Source: Deltaproteobacteria bacterium
Lineage (GTDB): Bacteria > Desulfobacterota > Syntrophia > Syntrophales > UBA5619
Reading direction: 5' to 3'
Length of the DNA stretch: 45,563 bases
Assembly (NCBI GenBank): GCA_021817825.1
Contig: JAKAFS010000023.1
Span: 1-45,563, forward strand
Each line of letters starts with the position of its first letter. Position 1 is the first letter of the stretch. This document shows positions 23,467 through 32,870 of the stretch, piece by piece. The notes beneath the pieces were generated by a model that was not told the origin of the DNA, searched no databases, and saw only the letters and a list, made by a program, of their open reading frames with translations. The translations under genes were made by a program, and so were the position numbers.

Positions 23467-24240
23467 TCAGGCAGGGGGAATTCTGGAAAACAGCCGCAGC
23501 GTGTTTTCGGTGCTCAAGCGGCCGACCTCGGCCAGCGGAAGCCCCCGGAGGTCGGCGATCTTCCGGGCCACCTCCAGGACGTGCCGGGGTTCGACCGCCG
23601 AGGCGACCATCGATTCCGTGGCGATCGACGGGGCATCGGTTTCCAACAAAAAGCGGTCCAACGGGACGATCGCGGCAGTCCTATGGTACTTCCGGGCATT
23701 GCTCCGCGTGACCGATCCCGAAAAGGAGATATAAAAGCCCAGGGCCACAAACCGGGCCAGCCCCTCTGCCCCGCCGGCATAGGAATGGAGCACCCCTGAG
23801 AGCCTTCCCTGGTAGGGCTTCAGGATACCGTATAGCGAATCGTAGGCCTTTCGGCAGTGGAGCAGGACCGGAAGGTTGAACTCGGCTGCCATGTCCAACT
23901 GGCTGACCAAGGCCCGCACCTGCAGGTCCGCCGGCGGGCATTCAGGGGAGAGGTCCAGGCCGATCTCTCCGACGGCCACGGCATCTGCGCGGCGCAGATA
24001 AGGACGCACCTGCTCGGGGTCGAAACTTTCGTCGATATACCAGGGATGGAGGCCGTAGGCGGGAAAAACAATGCCCCGATAGGCCTCAGCCAGTTGCGCG
24101 GTGCGCTCCAGAGATGCCAGGTCATAGGCCGGAACGACAAAGCGTCCCACCCCGGCGGCCTGCGCCCTGGCGATGACCTCCGGCAGCGCGGCGCTAAAGG
24201 CGGGATCGTTCAAGTGGCAGTGGGTGTCGATGAGGTCCAT
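23467..24240 (-). CDS. TatD-family hydrolase (second copy)
   Basis: A 257-residue TatD-family protein with metal-ligand motifs DTHCHLNDPAF (residues 5-15), GLHPWY (~63), AVGEIGLDLSPEC (~90), LHCRKAYDS and LETDAPSIA (~198). It differs from the first tatD (7572-8333) in several places: LHPWY for IHPHE, LHSYAGG for LHCFSGD and DAPS for DCPF, so the two are not recent duplicates. Family activity is 3'-5' exonuclease or deoxyribonuclease; the substrate is unknown. It lies upstream of tcdA on the same strand and may be co-transcribed with it. Confidence 0.88.
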   Translation of the reverse strand: MDLIDTHCHLNDPAFSAALPEVIARAQAAGVGRFVVPAYDLASLERTAQLAEAYRGIVFPAYGLHPWYIDESFDPEQVRPYLRRADAVAVGEIGLDLSPECPPADLQVRALVSQLDMAAEFNLPVLLHCRKAYDSLYGILKPYQGRLSGVLHSYAGGAEGLARFVALGFYISFSGSVTRSNARKYHRTAAIVPLDRFLLETDAPSIATESMVASAVEPRHVLEVARKIADLRGLPLAEVGRLSTENTLRLFSRIPPA

Positions 24241-24662
24241 TCGGTCGCCGTCGTCCTATGATTACGCCGGCAACAGGGGGCCTGCCGGTTAATGATTGAT
24301 AAGACACTGCTTTCTGACGGTCGGAGTATATGGGAACCGAATCTTGCCTGTCAATGGCAAATTGGGAAGAAAGAAGTATGCCGGTTACCTCTCCGCTTAT
24401 CTGCGGAAAGTCGCAGGCGACAAGCTGAAAAACTTTGACTATTTCACAAGTGGGGAATAAAATCGGAACCAGTTCATCGAGTTGGCATCTCCTAACGCGC
24501 TCTCGTCGGAGACCGGGGACGAGGGAAAAAGCCGGACTTATGGGCACAGGGTTAACCATCCAACCGACCGCGAAACCGTAGCTAATCCCGACAATCATTG
24601 ACCGTGCAGCAGAGGGACCGAAGCGGAAGACCCTTGCGCTCAACGAAAGGAGAGACGGGGCG
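24241..24662. other. Divergent intergenic region upstream of the kinase operon
   Basis: 422 nt between tatD and the sensor kinase. It contains a CCGGCA/TGCCGG hairpin (24267-24288), the promoter at 24435-24463 and a ~190-nt leader with a CTCGTC/GACGAG stem near 24500-24522 and a GCACAGGGTTAACC stretch near 24544. I see no established riboswitch. The ribosome site GAAAGGAG precedes the ATG at 24663. Confidence 0.45.
24435..24463 (+). promoter_or_regulatory. Sigma-70 promoter of the phosphorelay operon
   Basis: TTGACT (24435-24440), 17-bp spacer, TAAAAT (24458-24463): five of six matches in each box at optimal spacing. The predicted start is near 24470. Confidence 0.65.
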
Positions 24663-26348
24663 ATGAGAAAAGATCGGGCCGGCGCCCGCCGTGGCTTGCC
24701 GTGGCGGTGTTTGTTTTCGCTTCTCTTGACGGTTTTTTTCCTTGAAACGCCTCTCCTGAACGCCGACGATCGCATCGTGCGGATCGGCGTTTACGACAAT
24801 GCCCCGAAAATCTTCCTGGCCGAATCCGGAAAACCCGCCGGCATTTTCATCGATCTGATTGAATACATCGCAAAAAAAGAAGGCTGGACCTTGCATTACG
24901 TGCCGGGCACCTGGAAGGAAGGGCTGGACCGTCTGGAACGCGGGGAAATCGATCTCATGCCCGACGTGGCCTATACGCCGGCCAGAGAGAAGCAATTTTC
25001 CTTTCACAAGGTTCCGGCCCTCTCCGCCTGGGACCAGGCCTACAGCCGGAAGGGCAGCGGGCTGCAAAGCCTCCTGGATTTCAATGGGAAGCGCGTTGCG
25101 GTCCTGGAGGGATCGGTTCAGCAGGAAGAATTCATGCGGATGGCCGAGAGTTTCGGGCTGAAGATGACCATGGTCGCCGCTCCGGATTATAAACGGGCTT
25201 TTGAGATCGTGGCGAAGGGCGAAGCCGACGCGGTGGTCGCCAATAATTTCTACGGGACGCAGTACGCAAGCAAGGCCGGGCTGGAAGAAACGGCGGTCAT
25301 CTTTCATCCCTCCGCCCTCTATTTTGCAGCGCCCCACGGCGCGAAAGAGCCCCTGTTGCCGGTGATCGACGGCTATCTGCTGGAGATGAAAAAAGACCCG
25401 AAATCCATCTATTACGAATCACTCCAACGCTGGGCCGCCGAGGAGGTCAAGTTCAAGCTGCCGGCCTGGCTGCCGATCGTCGGCCTTGCCCTGGGCATCA
25501 TCCTGCTGATGAGTCTGGCGGGCAGTTTGATCCTGAAGCGCCAGGTGAACGAGCGCACCCGGGAGTTGCAGCGGATCAATCGGGAGATGGAGCAGCGGAT
25601 CATCGAACGCACGGCGGACCTGGCCAAAGCGATGGAAAGGGCCCAGGAGTCGGATAGGCTCAAATCCGCCTTCCTGGCGACGATGTCCCACGAACTGCGC
25701 ACTCCCCTCAATTCCATCATCGGCTTCACGGGCGTCATCCTCCGCGAACGGGTCGGTCCGTTGAACGAAGAGCAGCGGAAACAACTGGCCATGGTGCGCG
25801 GCAGCGCCCAGCATCTCCTGGCGTTGATCAATGACGTCCTGGACATCTCCAAGATCGAGGCGGGCCAATTGACGCTGCTTCAGGAAGAGGTCGCCCTTCG
25901 CCAGGTGATCGAAAAGGCGGTGCAAAGCACACGCCCCTTGGCCGATGCCAAGGGGGTGGAGCTGGCCTACGAAATCGCCCCTGAGCTTTCGACCGTCCCC
26001 GGCGACGGCCGGCGCGTGGAGCAAATCCTGCTGAACCTGCTGAGCAATGCCATCAAATTTACGGAAAAGGGTTCCGTCAGGATCGTCTGCGACTCGGACC
26101 AGAGCCATGTCATTGTCAGGGTGATCGACACGGGGATCGGCATCAAGCCCGAGGACCTGGACGCCGTCTTCGAGACCTTCCGGCAGATCGATTCGGGCCT
26201 CAGCCGCAAGTATGAAGGCACGGGGCTGGGCCTTTCCATCTCCCGAAGGCTGGTGCAATTGATGGGCGGGCAGATCGGCGTGACCAGCACCTGGGGTTCG
26301 GGAAGCACTTTCCGCTTCACCCTGCCCAAGCAAAGGAGCAAGCCATGA
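24663..26348 (+). CDS. Histidine kinase with periplasmic solute-binding sensor domain
   Basis: A 561-residue inner-membrane kinase. Residues 1-35 are a signal/anchor segment. Residues ~37-258 form a family-3 solute-binding (PBPb/Lao-like) domain (IRIGVYDNAPKIFLAESGKPAGIFIDLIEYI...). A transmembrane helix spans ~264-285, a coiled coil ~290-335. The kinase core has the phospho-acceptor His in SHELRTPLNSIIGF (about residue 343), the N-box LLNLLSNAIKFTEKG, G1 VIDTGIGI and G2 GTGLGLSIS. It should sense a small extracellular metabolite by Venus-flytrap closure, as in EvgS/BvgS-type kinases. The ATGA junction with the next receiver gene implies a coupled two-component pair. Confidence 0.92.
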   Translation: MRKDRAGARRGLPWRCLFSLLLTVFFLETPLLNADDRIVRIGVYDNAPKIFLAESGKPAGIFIDLIEYIAKKEGWTLHYVPGTWKEGLDRLERGEIDLMPDVAYTPAREKQFSFHKVPALSAWDQAYSRKGSGLQSLLDFNGKRVAVLEGSVQQEEFMRMAESFGLKMTMVAAPDYKRAFEIVAKGEADAVVANNFYGTQYASKAGLEETAVIFHPSALYFAAPHGAKEPLLPVIDGYLLEMKKDPKSIYYESLQRWAAEEVKFKLPAWLPIVGLALGIILLMSLAGSLILKRQVNERTRELQRINREMEQRIIERTADLAKAMERAQESDRLKSAFLATMSHELRTPLNSIIGFTGVILRERVGPLNEEQRKQLAMVRGSAQHLLALINDVLDISKIEAGQLTLLQEEVALRQVIEKAVQSTRPLADAKGVELAYEIAPELSTVPGDGRRVEQILLNLLSNAIKFTEKGSVRIVCDSDQSHVIVRVIDTGIGIKPEDLDAVFETFRQIDSGLSRKYEGTGLGLSISRRLVQLMGGQIGVTSTWGSGSTFRFTLPKQRSKP

Positions 26349-26722
26349 AGGGAAAAATCCTGGTAATCGAGGACAATGAGCAGAATCTCTATCTCATCCG
26401 GTACATCCTTGAGGATTGCGGCCATGAGGTCTTCGCGGCGCTGGACGGCAAGGAGGGGATTGAACTGGCGGCCTCGCTCCGGCCCGATCTGATCCTCCTG
26501 GACATCCAGTTGCCGATCATGGACGGTTATGCCGTGGCCCGTCACCTGAGGAAAAACCCTCACCTTACCGCCACCCCGATCATTGCCGTCACCTCCTACG
26601 CCATGCCCGGCGACCGGGAGAAGGCGCTGGCCGCCGGATGCACCGGCTATATCGAAAAACCCATCGATCCGGATACCTTCGAGGCGCAGGTGGAACAATA
26701 TCTTTCTGTGCCAAACCGTTAG
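26345..26722 (+). CDS. Single-domain response regulator (CheY/DivK-like receiver)
   Basis: A 125-residue stand-alone receiver without an output domain. The phosphorylation pocket is complete: ILVIEDNEQN with two acidic residues (8-13), LILLDIQLPIMDGY with the acceptor Asp at about 53, AVTSYAM (Ser/Thr) and YIEKPID with the conserved Lys about 104. Such proteins pass phosphate between kinases or bind targets. It overlaps the upstream kinase gene by 4 bp and precedes the PAS kinase by 10 nt, consistent with being the middle link of a relay. Confidence 0.92.
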   Translation: MKGKILVIEDNEQNLYLIRYILEDCGHEVFAALDGKEGIELAASLRPDLILLDIQLPIMDGYAVARHLRKNPHLTATPIIAVTSYAMPGDREKALAAGCTGYIEKPIDPDTFEAQVEQYLSVPNR

Positions 26723-26732
26723 AAAGGAGCCC

Positions 26733-29700
26733 ATGAAAAAAAGAGTCCTGATCGTCGATGACAACCTGACCAATCGGTACCTGCTGGAAACCCTGCTACA
26801 GGCGGAAGGGATCGAGACGACTTCGGCGGAAAACGGTCGGGTCGCTTTGGAGAGCGCCCAGGCCGCGCCTCCGGACCTCATTATTTCGGACATCCTGATG
26901 CCGGTCATGGACGGCTATCTTCTCTGCCGAAACTGCAAGGCCGATGAGCGACTTCGCCGGGTCCCTTTCTTCTTTTACACCGCCACCTATACGGAGCCGA
27001 AGGATGAAGCCTTTGCCTTGAGCCTCGGGGCGGAGCGATTCATTCTCAAGCCCCAGGAGCCGGAGACCTTGCTCCAGATGGCGCAGGAGATCTGGGATCG
27101 GCCGGCCACGGCCGAACCGGAACCGCAGCCCCCCCGACCGCTCGGCGAAGAGATGGAGTTCTTCCGTCATTACAACGAGGTCCTTTTCGCGAAACTGGAA
27201 AAGAAGCTGCTGGATCTGGAAACGGCCCATGAGAAGCTTAAATGCCTGGAGGAACAGTATCGGCTGAGTTTCGAGAATGTGACGGATATCGTCTGGACGC
27301 TCGGCACCGACTTCATCGTCCGCAAGATGTCGCCCAGCGTGGAGCGGATGCTGGGATATCAACCGCAGGATTTCATCGGCCGGTCCGCCTCCGAGGTGGT
27401 CAAGATCCTTGCCCCGGATGCGTTGGAACGGGCCATGGGCGATATCAGCCTGGTCTTGCAGGGACGCACCATTCCGGCGGCGGTCTATTCGCTCGTAACC
27501 AAGGACGGCGCCGTCAAGACAGGTGAAATCAGCGCCGCACCCATGCTGAGCAAGGGCAACATCGTCGGCTTGGTATCCGTGGTCCGCAATATCACCGAAC
27601 GCAAGCAGGCGGAGGAGACGCTGCGTGAGAGCGAGAATCGCTTCCGTCATCTCTTTGAACATATGAGCAGCGCCGCGGCTACCTACGAAGCCGTCGACGA
27701 GGGAAGGGATTTCGTTTTCCGGGATTTCAACGCTGCGGCGGAACAGCTGGAAAAAATCAAAAGAGAAGAGTTACTGGGCAAACGGGTGACAGAGATCTTT
27801 CCGGGTGTCCGTGACTTTGGTCTCTTGGAGGTCTTTCTGCGGGTCTGGAGAACAGGGGTATCTGAGGATCATGACGTTTCTTTATACCGAGACCAGCGGA
27901 TTGCCGGCTGGCGGGAAAACCATGTCTACAAGCTGCCTTCCGGAGAGATCGTGGCGATCTACGACGACGTGACGGTGCGCAAGCGGATGGAAGAGTCCCT
28001 GCTCCTCCAGCAGGAACGACTCGACTTGGCACAAATTGCGGGCAAGGTCGGGATCTTTGACTGGGATATGGTGGCGGACCGCAGCCAGTGGACCCCCCAA
28101 TTGCGGGCGATCTACGGTATCGAACCGGGAAGCGGTGCAGTCACCAGCGACGACTGGAGCAAGTTGGTACACCCCCGGGACGTGACGGAAGCCCGGCTGG
28201 CCGTGCAAAGATGCATCCTGGCGAAGTTGCCGGAGATTGAAGGAGACTACCGGATTGTTCACCCCGACGGCGAGGTCCGCTGGCTTTCGAATCGCGCCAA
28301 GATTTTTTATGACTCAACCGGGAAGCCCCTGCGCATGGTCGGCACCAGCGTTGACATCACCGAACGCAAGCAAGCCGAGGAAGCCCTGCGGGAGAGCGAG
28401 GAAAAATATCATTTCTTGTTCGACAACTTGCAGGATGCGGTCCTGTTGACCAAGCCGGACGGTTCCATCCTGGAGGCCAATCAGGCCGCTTGCGAGATGT
28501 TCGGCAGGACCGTGGAGGAACTCAGAGCCGTCGGCCGCAACGGCGTGACGGATGTGAATGACCCCTGTTTACAGGCGGCATTGGCGGAACGGGCGCGTAC
28601 CGGCAGCGTGGTAGCCGACCTGACCATGCATCGTGCCGACGGCAAGACATTCCTGGCCGTCGTCCGCTCGAATGTCTACAAAGATGCCGATGGGGATCAA
28701 AAGACCAGCATGATCATCCGGGACGTCACCGAACATAGGAAGGCGGAGGCGGCCCTACAGGAGAGCGAAAACCGGTACCGGAGCTTGTTTCAGGATCACT
28801 CGGCCGTCAAGTTCATCATCGATCCGGATACGGGAAGTATTGTCGAAGCCAATGCCGCGGCTGCCCGCTATTACGGATGGTCGCGCGAACAACTCTTGCA
28901 GATGAAGATTCAGGAGATCAACACGCTCTCACCGGAAGCCGTCGGCAGCGAGATGGAGAAAGCGCAGGGCCAAAAGCAGATCCATTATGAATTTCGCCAT
29001 CGGCGGGCCGATGGGTCGATTCGGGACGTCGAGGTATTCAGCAGCACGATTGAAGGCAAAGGGAAGTCTTTACTCCATTCCATCATTCATGACATCACCG
29101 AGCGCAAACGGGCGCAGGACGCCTTGCAGGGCAGCGAAGAAAACTTTCGCCGCTCTCTGGACGAATCGCCGCTGGGCATCCGCATCGTCTCCCCGGGGTC
29201 GGAGACGGTCTACGTGAATCAGGCCACCCTCGATATCTTCGGCGTTGACTCTTTCGCTGAATGGCAGGAAACGCCGGTGACGAGCCGGTACTCCGAAAAA
29301 AGCTATGCCGATTCCCTGGTGCGCAACGAGCAAAGGCGTTCAGCCGAGGATGGGCCTGCCGAGTATGAGATCGAGATCGTAAGAAACGATGGAGAAGTCC
29401 GTCATCTCCAGGTCTGGCGCAAGAAAATCACCTGGAACGGAGCGGAGCACTACGAGATCATCTATCTGGACATCACCGATCGCCTCAGGGCGATGGAAGA
29501 GCTGCAAAAGGCCAAGGCGCAATTGCTCCAATCCGAGAAACTGGCCGCTCTGGGACGCCTGTCGGCCGGGGTGGCCCATGAAATCCTCAATCCCGTCAAC
29601 GTCATCTCCCTGGCGCTCCAGATGCTCATGATTAACGGCGAGACGACGCCTCAGGCCAAGCAGAAGCTCGGCATGTGCATCGAGCAGACCGGCCGCATCG

Positions 29701-30242
29701 TTGCCATTGCCGAGGATCTCAAGCAGTTTTCCCGGGTCAAGGAAAAGAGACTTGCCCTGGGCGATATCACCGGGCTCGTAAACCATGTCCTGGAGTTCAG
29801 CAGGCCTCAACTTAAGATGAACGGGATCGAAACCGAGGTCCAATTTGGGGACGAACTGCCGGCCACCCTCATGGACGCGGCCAGAATCGAACAGGTCCTC
29901 CTGAACCTCATTACCAACGCCGCCGACGCCATGGAGGGAAAAAAGGAAAAGACGCTCCGGATCACCATCGGCAGGACCAGGACGGATGAAGGGAAGGATT
30001 GTCTGAAGCTTGCCGTTGCCGACACCGGGTCCGGAATCCGCCAGGAGAACCTGAACCAGTGTTTTGAACCTTTTTTCACCACCAAACCCCCGGGCAAGGG
30101 GACAGGGCTGGGTCTGTCCATCTCCTTCGGCATTATCGAGGATCATGGCGGCAGAATCTGGGCGGAAAACAACGAAAAAGGGGGCGCCACCTTCTGCTTC
30201 GAAGTTCCGATCGTCCCAGACAAGACCGCAGAGGCTTCTTAG
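26733..30242 (+). CDS. Receiver-6xPAS-histidine kinase (hybrid sensor)
   Basis: A 1169-residue soluble sensor kinase with no membrane segment. An N-terminal receiver (residues 1-120; [14 protein letters not shown], acceptor Asp about 53 in [11 protein letters not shown]) is followed by six PAS-type domains starting near 172, 299, 426, 556, 677 and 801, each closing on a DITERK/HR-like PAC motif. The kinase core has HisKA with [12 protein letters not shown] (acceptor His about 948) and HATPase_c (~1045-1163; [27 protein letters not shown]). Start at 26733 after AGAAAGGAG; the longer frame to 26583 is receiver sequence in another frame. The receiver suggests input from the upstream kinase and PAS domains integrate redox or ligand signals. 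No output regulator follows. Confidence 0.92.
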   Translation: MKKRVLIVDDNLTNRYLLETLLQAEGIETTSAENGRVALESAQAAPPDLIISDILMPVMDGYLLCRNCKADERLRRVPFFFYTATYTEPKDEAFALSLGAERFILKPQEPETLLQMAQEIWDRPATAEPEPQPPRPLGEEMEFFRHYNEVLFAKLEKKLLDLETAHEKLKCLEEQYRLSFENVTDIVWTLGTDFIVRKMSPSVERMLGYQPQDFIGRSASEVVKILAPDALERAMGDISLVLQGRTIPAAVYSLVTKDGAVKTGEISAAPMLSKGNIVGLVSVVRNITERKQAEETLRESENRFRHLFEHMSSAAATYEAVDEGRDFVFRDFNAAAEQLEKIKREELLGKRVTEIFPGVRDFGLLEVFLRVWRTGVSEDHDVSLYRDQRIAGWRENHVYKLPSGEIVAIYDDVTVRKRMEESLLLQQERLDLAQIAGKVGIFDWDMVADRSQWTPQLRAIYGIEPGSGAVTSDDWSKLVHPRDVTEARLAVQRCILAKLPEIEGDYRIVHPDGEVRWLSNRAKIFYDSTGKPLRMVGTSVDITERKQAEEALRESEEKYHFLFDNLQDAVLLTKPDGSILEANQAACEMFGRTVEELRAVGRNGVTDVNDPCLQAALAERARTGSVVADLTMHRADGKTFLAVVRSNVYKDADGDQKTSMIIRDVTEHRKAEAALQESENRYRSLFQDHSAVKFIIDPDTGSIVEANAAAARYYGWSREQLLQMKIQEINTLSPEAVGSEMEKAQGQKQIHYEFRHRRADGSIRDVEVFSSTIEGKGKSLLHSIIHDITERKRAQDALQGSEENFRRSLDESPLGIRIVSPGSETVYVNQATLDIFGVDSFAEWQETPVTSRYSEKSYADSLVRNEQRRSAEDGPAEYEIEIVRNDGEVRHLQVWRKKITWNGAEHYEIIYLDITDRLRAMEELQKAKAQLLQSEKLAALGRLSAGVAHEILNPVNVISLALQMLMINGETTPQAKQKLGMCIEQTGRIVAIAEDLKQFSRVKEKRLALGDITGLVNHVLEFSRPQLKMNGIETEVQFGDELPATLMDAARIEQVLLNLITNAADAMEGKKEKTLRITIGRTRTDEGKDCLKLAVADTGSGIRQENLNQCFEPFFTTKPPGKGTGLGLSISFGIIEDHGGRIWAENNEKGGATFCFEVPIVPDKTAEAS

Positions 30243-30323
30243 GCAGCGAATCTTGCGTGTCAATGCCTGCCGCCGTCCCGCTTGCCTATCATTTCCCGGC
30301 GCATTTCCAGAGGCGCGCCCAAA

Positions 30324-30359
30324 AAAGAGGGGGCCGAGATCACTCGCGGCCCCCTCTTT
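30324..30359 (-). terminator. Strong intrinsic terminator of the hdr/flx/nfn block
   Basis: A perfect 13-bp stem AAAGAGGGGGCCG/CGGCCCCCTCTTT (30324-30336 and 30347-30359) with a 10-nt loop. On the minus strand it ends in TTTTTT (30326-30321), 20 nt after the nfnL stop. On the plus strand only three T follow, so it works best for nfnL but may also stop the PAS kinase transcript. Confidence 0.9.
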
Positions 30360-30380
30360 GGTTCACCTTGCTTGGCGCCG

Positions 30381-31796
30381 CTACTTCTTCGCCAGGTACT
30401 CGTGGATCGCCTTGGCGGCCTGGCGGCCCGCACCCATGGCCAGGATGACGGTGGCCGCACCGGTGACGATGTCGCCGCCGGCATAGACGCCTTCACGGCT
30501 CGTTAGCCCTGATTCGTCCTTGGTCACGATGTAGCCCCACTTGTTGGTCTCGAGACCGGGCGTGGTCGAAGGAACGATGGGGTTGGCCATGGTCCCGACG
30601 GCCACGACGACGGTGTCCACGGGGATGACGACCTCCGCCCCCTTGATCGGCACCGGCCGGCGACGGCCCGAGTCGTCGGGTTCGCCCAGTTCCATCTGCT
30701 GACAACGGACGCCGGTCACCCAGCCCTGCTCATTGCCGATGTATTCCAGGGGATTGGTGAGGAACTTGAACTGCACCCCCTCTTCCTTGGCGTGATGCAC
30801 CTCTTCTTTTCTCGCCGGCATCTCCGCCTCGGTCCTCCGGTAGATGATGAAGGCGTTGTCCGCCCCCAAGCGCAGGGCCGTCCGGACCGAATCCATGGCC
30901 ACGTTGCCGCCGCCCACGACGGCGACGTTCTTGCCCCGGACGATGGGGGTGTCGTATTCGGGGAAACGGTAGGCCTTCATGAGGTTGGAACGGGTCAGGT
31001 ACTCGTTCGCCGAGTAGATCCCGCTCAGGTTTTCCCCGGGGATGTTCATGAAGACCGGGGCGCCGGCCCCCACCCCGAGGTAGACCGCCTGGTACCCTTC
31101 GGCGAAAAGCTCGTCCACCGTCTTCATCCGGCCGACGACGGCGTTGGTCTCGATCTGGACGCCGAGCTTCTTTAGGTAATCCACCTCGGCCTCGACGATC
31201 GCCTTGGGAAGCCGGAACTCGGGAATCCCGTAGACCAGCACGCCGCCCGCCTTGTGGAGGGCCTCGAAGACCGTCACGTCATAGCCGAGCTTGATCAGAT
31301 CGCCGGCAATGGTCAATCCCGAGGGACCGGCCCCGACGATGGCGACCTTCTTGCCGAGCTTGGCCGGAGGCTTGGGGATGGAGATCTTCCCGGCATTGCG
31401 TTCGTAGTCGGCGGCGAACCGCTCCAGGCGGCCGACGGCCACCGGCTCGCCCTTCTTGCCCAGGATGCAGAACTTCTCGCACTGGTCTTCCTGAGGACAG
31501 ACCCGGCCGCAGACCGCGGGCAGGCCGTTGGTTTCCTTCAGCTTCAGGGCCGCCTCGATGAATTTTCCTTCGGCGATGAGGCCGATGAAGCCGGGGATGT
31601 TGACATCCACCGGGCAGCCGGCGACGCAGCCGGGCTTCTTGCACTGGATGCACCGCTTGGCCTCGGTCATGGCCAGTTCGTCGGTGTAGCCCGTCGGCAC
31701 TTCTTCGAAATTGCGAACCCTGACCTTGGGATCCTGTTCGGGCATCTTCTGGCGGGGCACTTTTTCCTTTTTGGGGGTTATTTCATTATTTTCCAT
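30381..31796 (-). CDS. nfnB: NADH-dependent ferredoxin:NADP+ oxidoreductase subunit B (NfnB/GltA-like)
   Basis: A 471-residue GltD/GltA-type flavoprotein. An N-terminal Cys-rich domain carries CIQCKKPGCVAGCPVDVNIP and PAVCGRVCPQEDQCEKFC for two [4Fe-4S] clusters. Two Rossmann domains follow: VAIVGAGPSGLTIAGDL (FAD) and VAVVGGGNVAMDSVRTALRLGA (NADPH), and the protein ends GAATVILAMGAGRQAAKAIHEYL. Alone it would be called glutamate synthase small subunit, but no gltB is near and it is paired with a 2Fe-2S FAD/NAD subunit, the arrangement of NfnAB, which bifurcates NADPH electrons to NAD+ and ferredoxin reversibly. The ATG at 31796 overlaps the nfnA end by 11 bp. Confidence 0.9.
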   Translation of the reverse strand: MENNEITPKKEKVPRQKMPEQDPKVRVRNFEEVPTGYTDELAMTEAKRCIQCKKPGCVAGCPVDVNIPGFIGLIAEGKFIEAALKLKETNGLPAVCGRVCPQEDQCEKFCILGKKGEPVAVGRLERFAADYERNAGKISIPKPPAKLGKKVAIVGAGPSGLTIAGDLIKLGYDVTVFEALHKAGGVLVYGIPEFRLPKAIVEAEVDYLKKLGVQIETNAVVGRMKTVDELFAEGYQAVYLGVGAGAPVFMNIPGENLSGIYSANEYLTRSNLMKAYRFPEYDTPIVRGKNVAVVGGGNVAMDSVRTALRLGADNAFIIYRRTEAEMPARKEEVHHAKEEGVQFKFLTNPLEYIGNEQGWVTGVRCQQMELGEPDDSGRRRPVPIKGAEVVIPVDTVVVAVGTMANPIVPSTTPGLETNKWGYIVTKDESGLTSREGVYAGGDIVTGAATVILAMGAGRQAAKAIHEYLAKK

Positions 31797-32622
31797 GGCA
31801 TTGGCACCTATGCGCTTCGAAAGCTTCTTTTTCCTGCGTACAGTACATCCGCAGGCGGTTGGTGAGTTGGGCAAAATCGACCTGATGGCCGTCGAATTCC
31901 GGACCGTCCACGCAGGTGAATTTGGTCTGCCCCCCGACAGCGACGCGGCAGGCGCCGCACATCCCGGTGGCATCCACCATGATCGAGTTCAAGGAGACGA
32001 TCGTCGGGATGGTGTAGGGCTTGGTCACGTCGCAGAGGACCCGCATCATGGGCACCGGGCCGATGGCGTAGACCCGGTCGATCTTTTCCTTCGAATCGAT
32101 CAGGTTCTGGAGGACCGCGCTCACGAAGCCGTGGAAGCCGTAGCTGCCGTCGTCGGTGGCCACGATCAGTTTGTCGCTCACCTTTTTCATCTCCTCTTCG
32201 AGGATGAGCAGCGACTTGTTCCGGGCCCCGATGATCGAGGTGACCCGGTTGCCGGCCTTCTTGAGGGCTGCGGCCAGGGGGTAGACGACGCCGACGCCGA
32301 CGCCGCCGCCGATGCAGACCACGTGGCCGAAGTTCTCGATCTCCGTCGGGTTGCCGAGGGGCCCCTGGAGGTCCATGAGTGCCTCGCCGGCCTTCATCTT
32401 GGCCAGGGCCGCGGTCGTCTTGCCCACCACCTGGAAGATGATCGTGATCGTTCCCTTTTGCTCGTCCGAATCGACAATCGTCAGGGGAACCCGCTCCCCC
32501 TTCTCGTCGATCTTCAGGATGATGAACTGGCCCGCCCGCCGCTTCTTCGCGATCGCGGGTGCGTCAAGGACCATCCGGACGACATTTTCCGATAAATCCT
32601 GTTTTTCAATTATTCTGCTCAC
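31786..32622 (-). CDS. nfnA: NADH-dependent ferredoxin:NADP+ oxidoreductase subunit A (NfnA)
   Basis: A 278-residue ferredoxin-NADP reductase-like protein of the sulfide/dihydroorotate dehydrogenase (PyrK-like) family. An FAD domain (KKRRAGQFIILKIDEKGERVPLTIVDS) precedes the NAD site (VCIGGGVGVGVVYPLAAALKKAG). A [2Fe-2S] motif MCGACRVAV...FTCVDGPEFDGHQVD lies at the C-terminus. It is the small NAD+-binding subunit that carries the bifurcating partner FAD in the Nfn complex. It starts at 32622, about 150 nt downstream of the Rex-like operator at 32761. Alone it could be mistaken for PyrK. Confidence 0.9.
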   Translation of the reverse strand: MSRIIEKQDLSENVVRMVLDAPAIAKKRRAGQFIILKIDEKGERVPLTIVDSDEQKGTITIIFQVVGKTTAALAKMKAGEALMDLQGPLGNPTEIENFGHVVCIGGGVGVGVVYPLAAALKKAGNRVTSIIGARNKSLLILEEEMKKVSDKLIVATDDGSYGFHGFVSAVLQNLIDSKEKIDRVYAIGPVPMMRVLCDVTKPYTIPTIVSLNSIMVDATGMCGACRVAVGGQTKFTCVDGPEFDGHQVDFAQLTNRLRMYCTQEKEAFEAHRCQCHGK

Positions 32623-32760
32623 GCTTCCTTCTCCTCATCATTGATTGCGGCCGTCCCGATCGCCGGCAAACCCTGCGGTCTTAGGCCATCGTCCCCGTTT
32701 TCCATCCGAAAAAGGGAACCTTCAGGCTCCCGCATCCATCTTATCCTCTGGACAGGGACC

Positions 32761-32778
32761 CTGTGAAATTTTACACAG
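32761..32778. promoter_or_regulatory. Rex-like operator at the nfn promoter
   Basis: CTGTGAAATTTTACACAG matches 11 of 14 fixed positions of the Rex consensus TTGTGAA-N4-TTCACAA. It covers the predicted nfnA transcription start (about 32773). Rex represses NADH-linked fermentation and redox genes when NADH is low. An identical core copy is at 32849-32866. Confidence 0.55.
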
Positions 32779-32779
32779 C

Positions 32780-32808
32780 ACCCTAATACTCAGGAGAAAA
32801 TTTGTCAA
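32780..32808 (-). promoter_or_regulatory. Candidate promoter of nfnAB
   Basis: TTGACA (32808-32803) lies 17 bp upstream of a weak TAGGGT -10 (32785-32780) on the minus strand. The -35 is a perfect match, the -10 only partial. The following Rex-like palindrome (32778-32761) covers +1. Confidence 0.45.
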
Positions 32809-32870
32809 GCATTGGAGAAGGAAAATCTTTTACTATTTGGTGCAGCGCCTGTGAAATTTTACACAGCGCT

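Noticed and set aside
24541-24640. GCACAGGGTTAACC followed by CGCGAAACCG looks like the start of a GEMM (cyclic-di-GMP) riboswitch.
   Set aside because: The conserved GCAAAGCC and the second helix of the aptamer are missing and the GAAA loop is not closed by a matching stem.
30381-31796. Glutamate synthase small subunit for nitrogen assimilation.
   Set aside because: No large subunit nearby and it overlaps an NfnA-type partner, so Nfn is the better reading.
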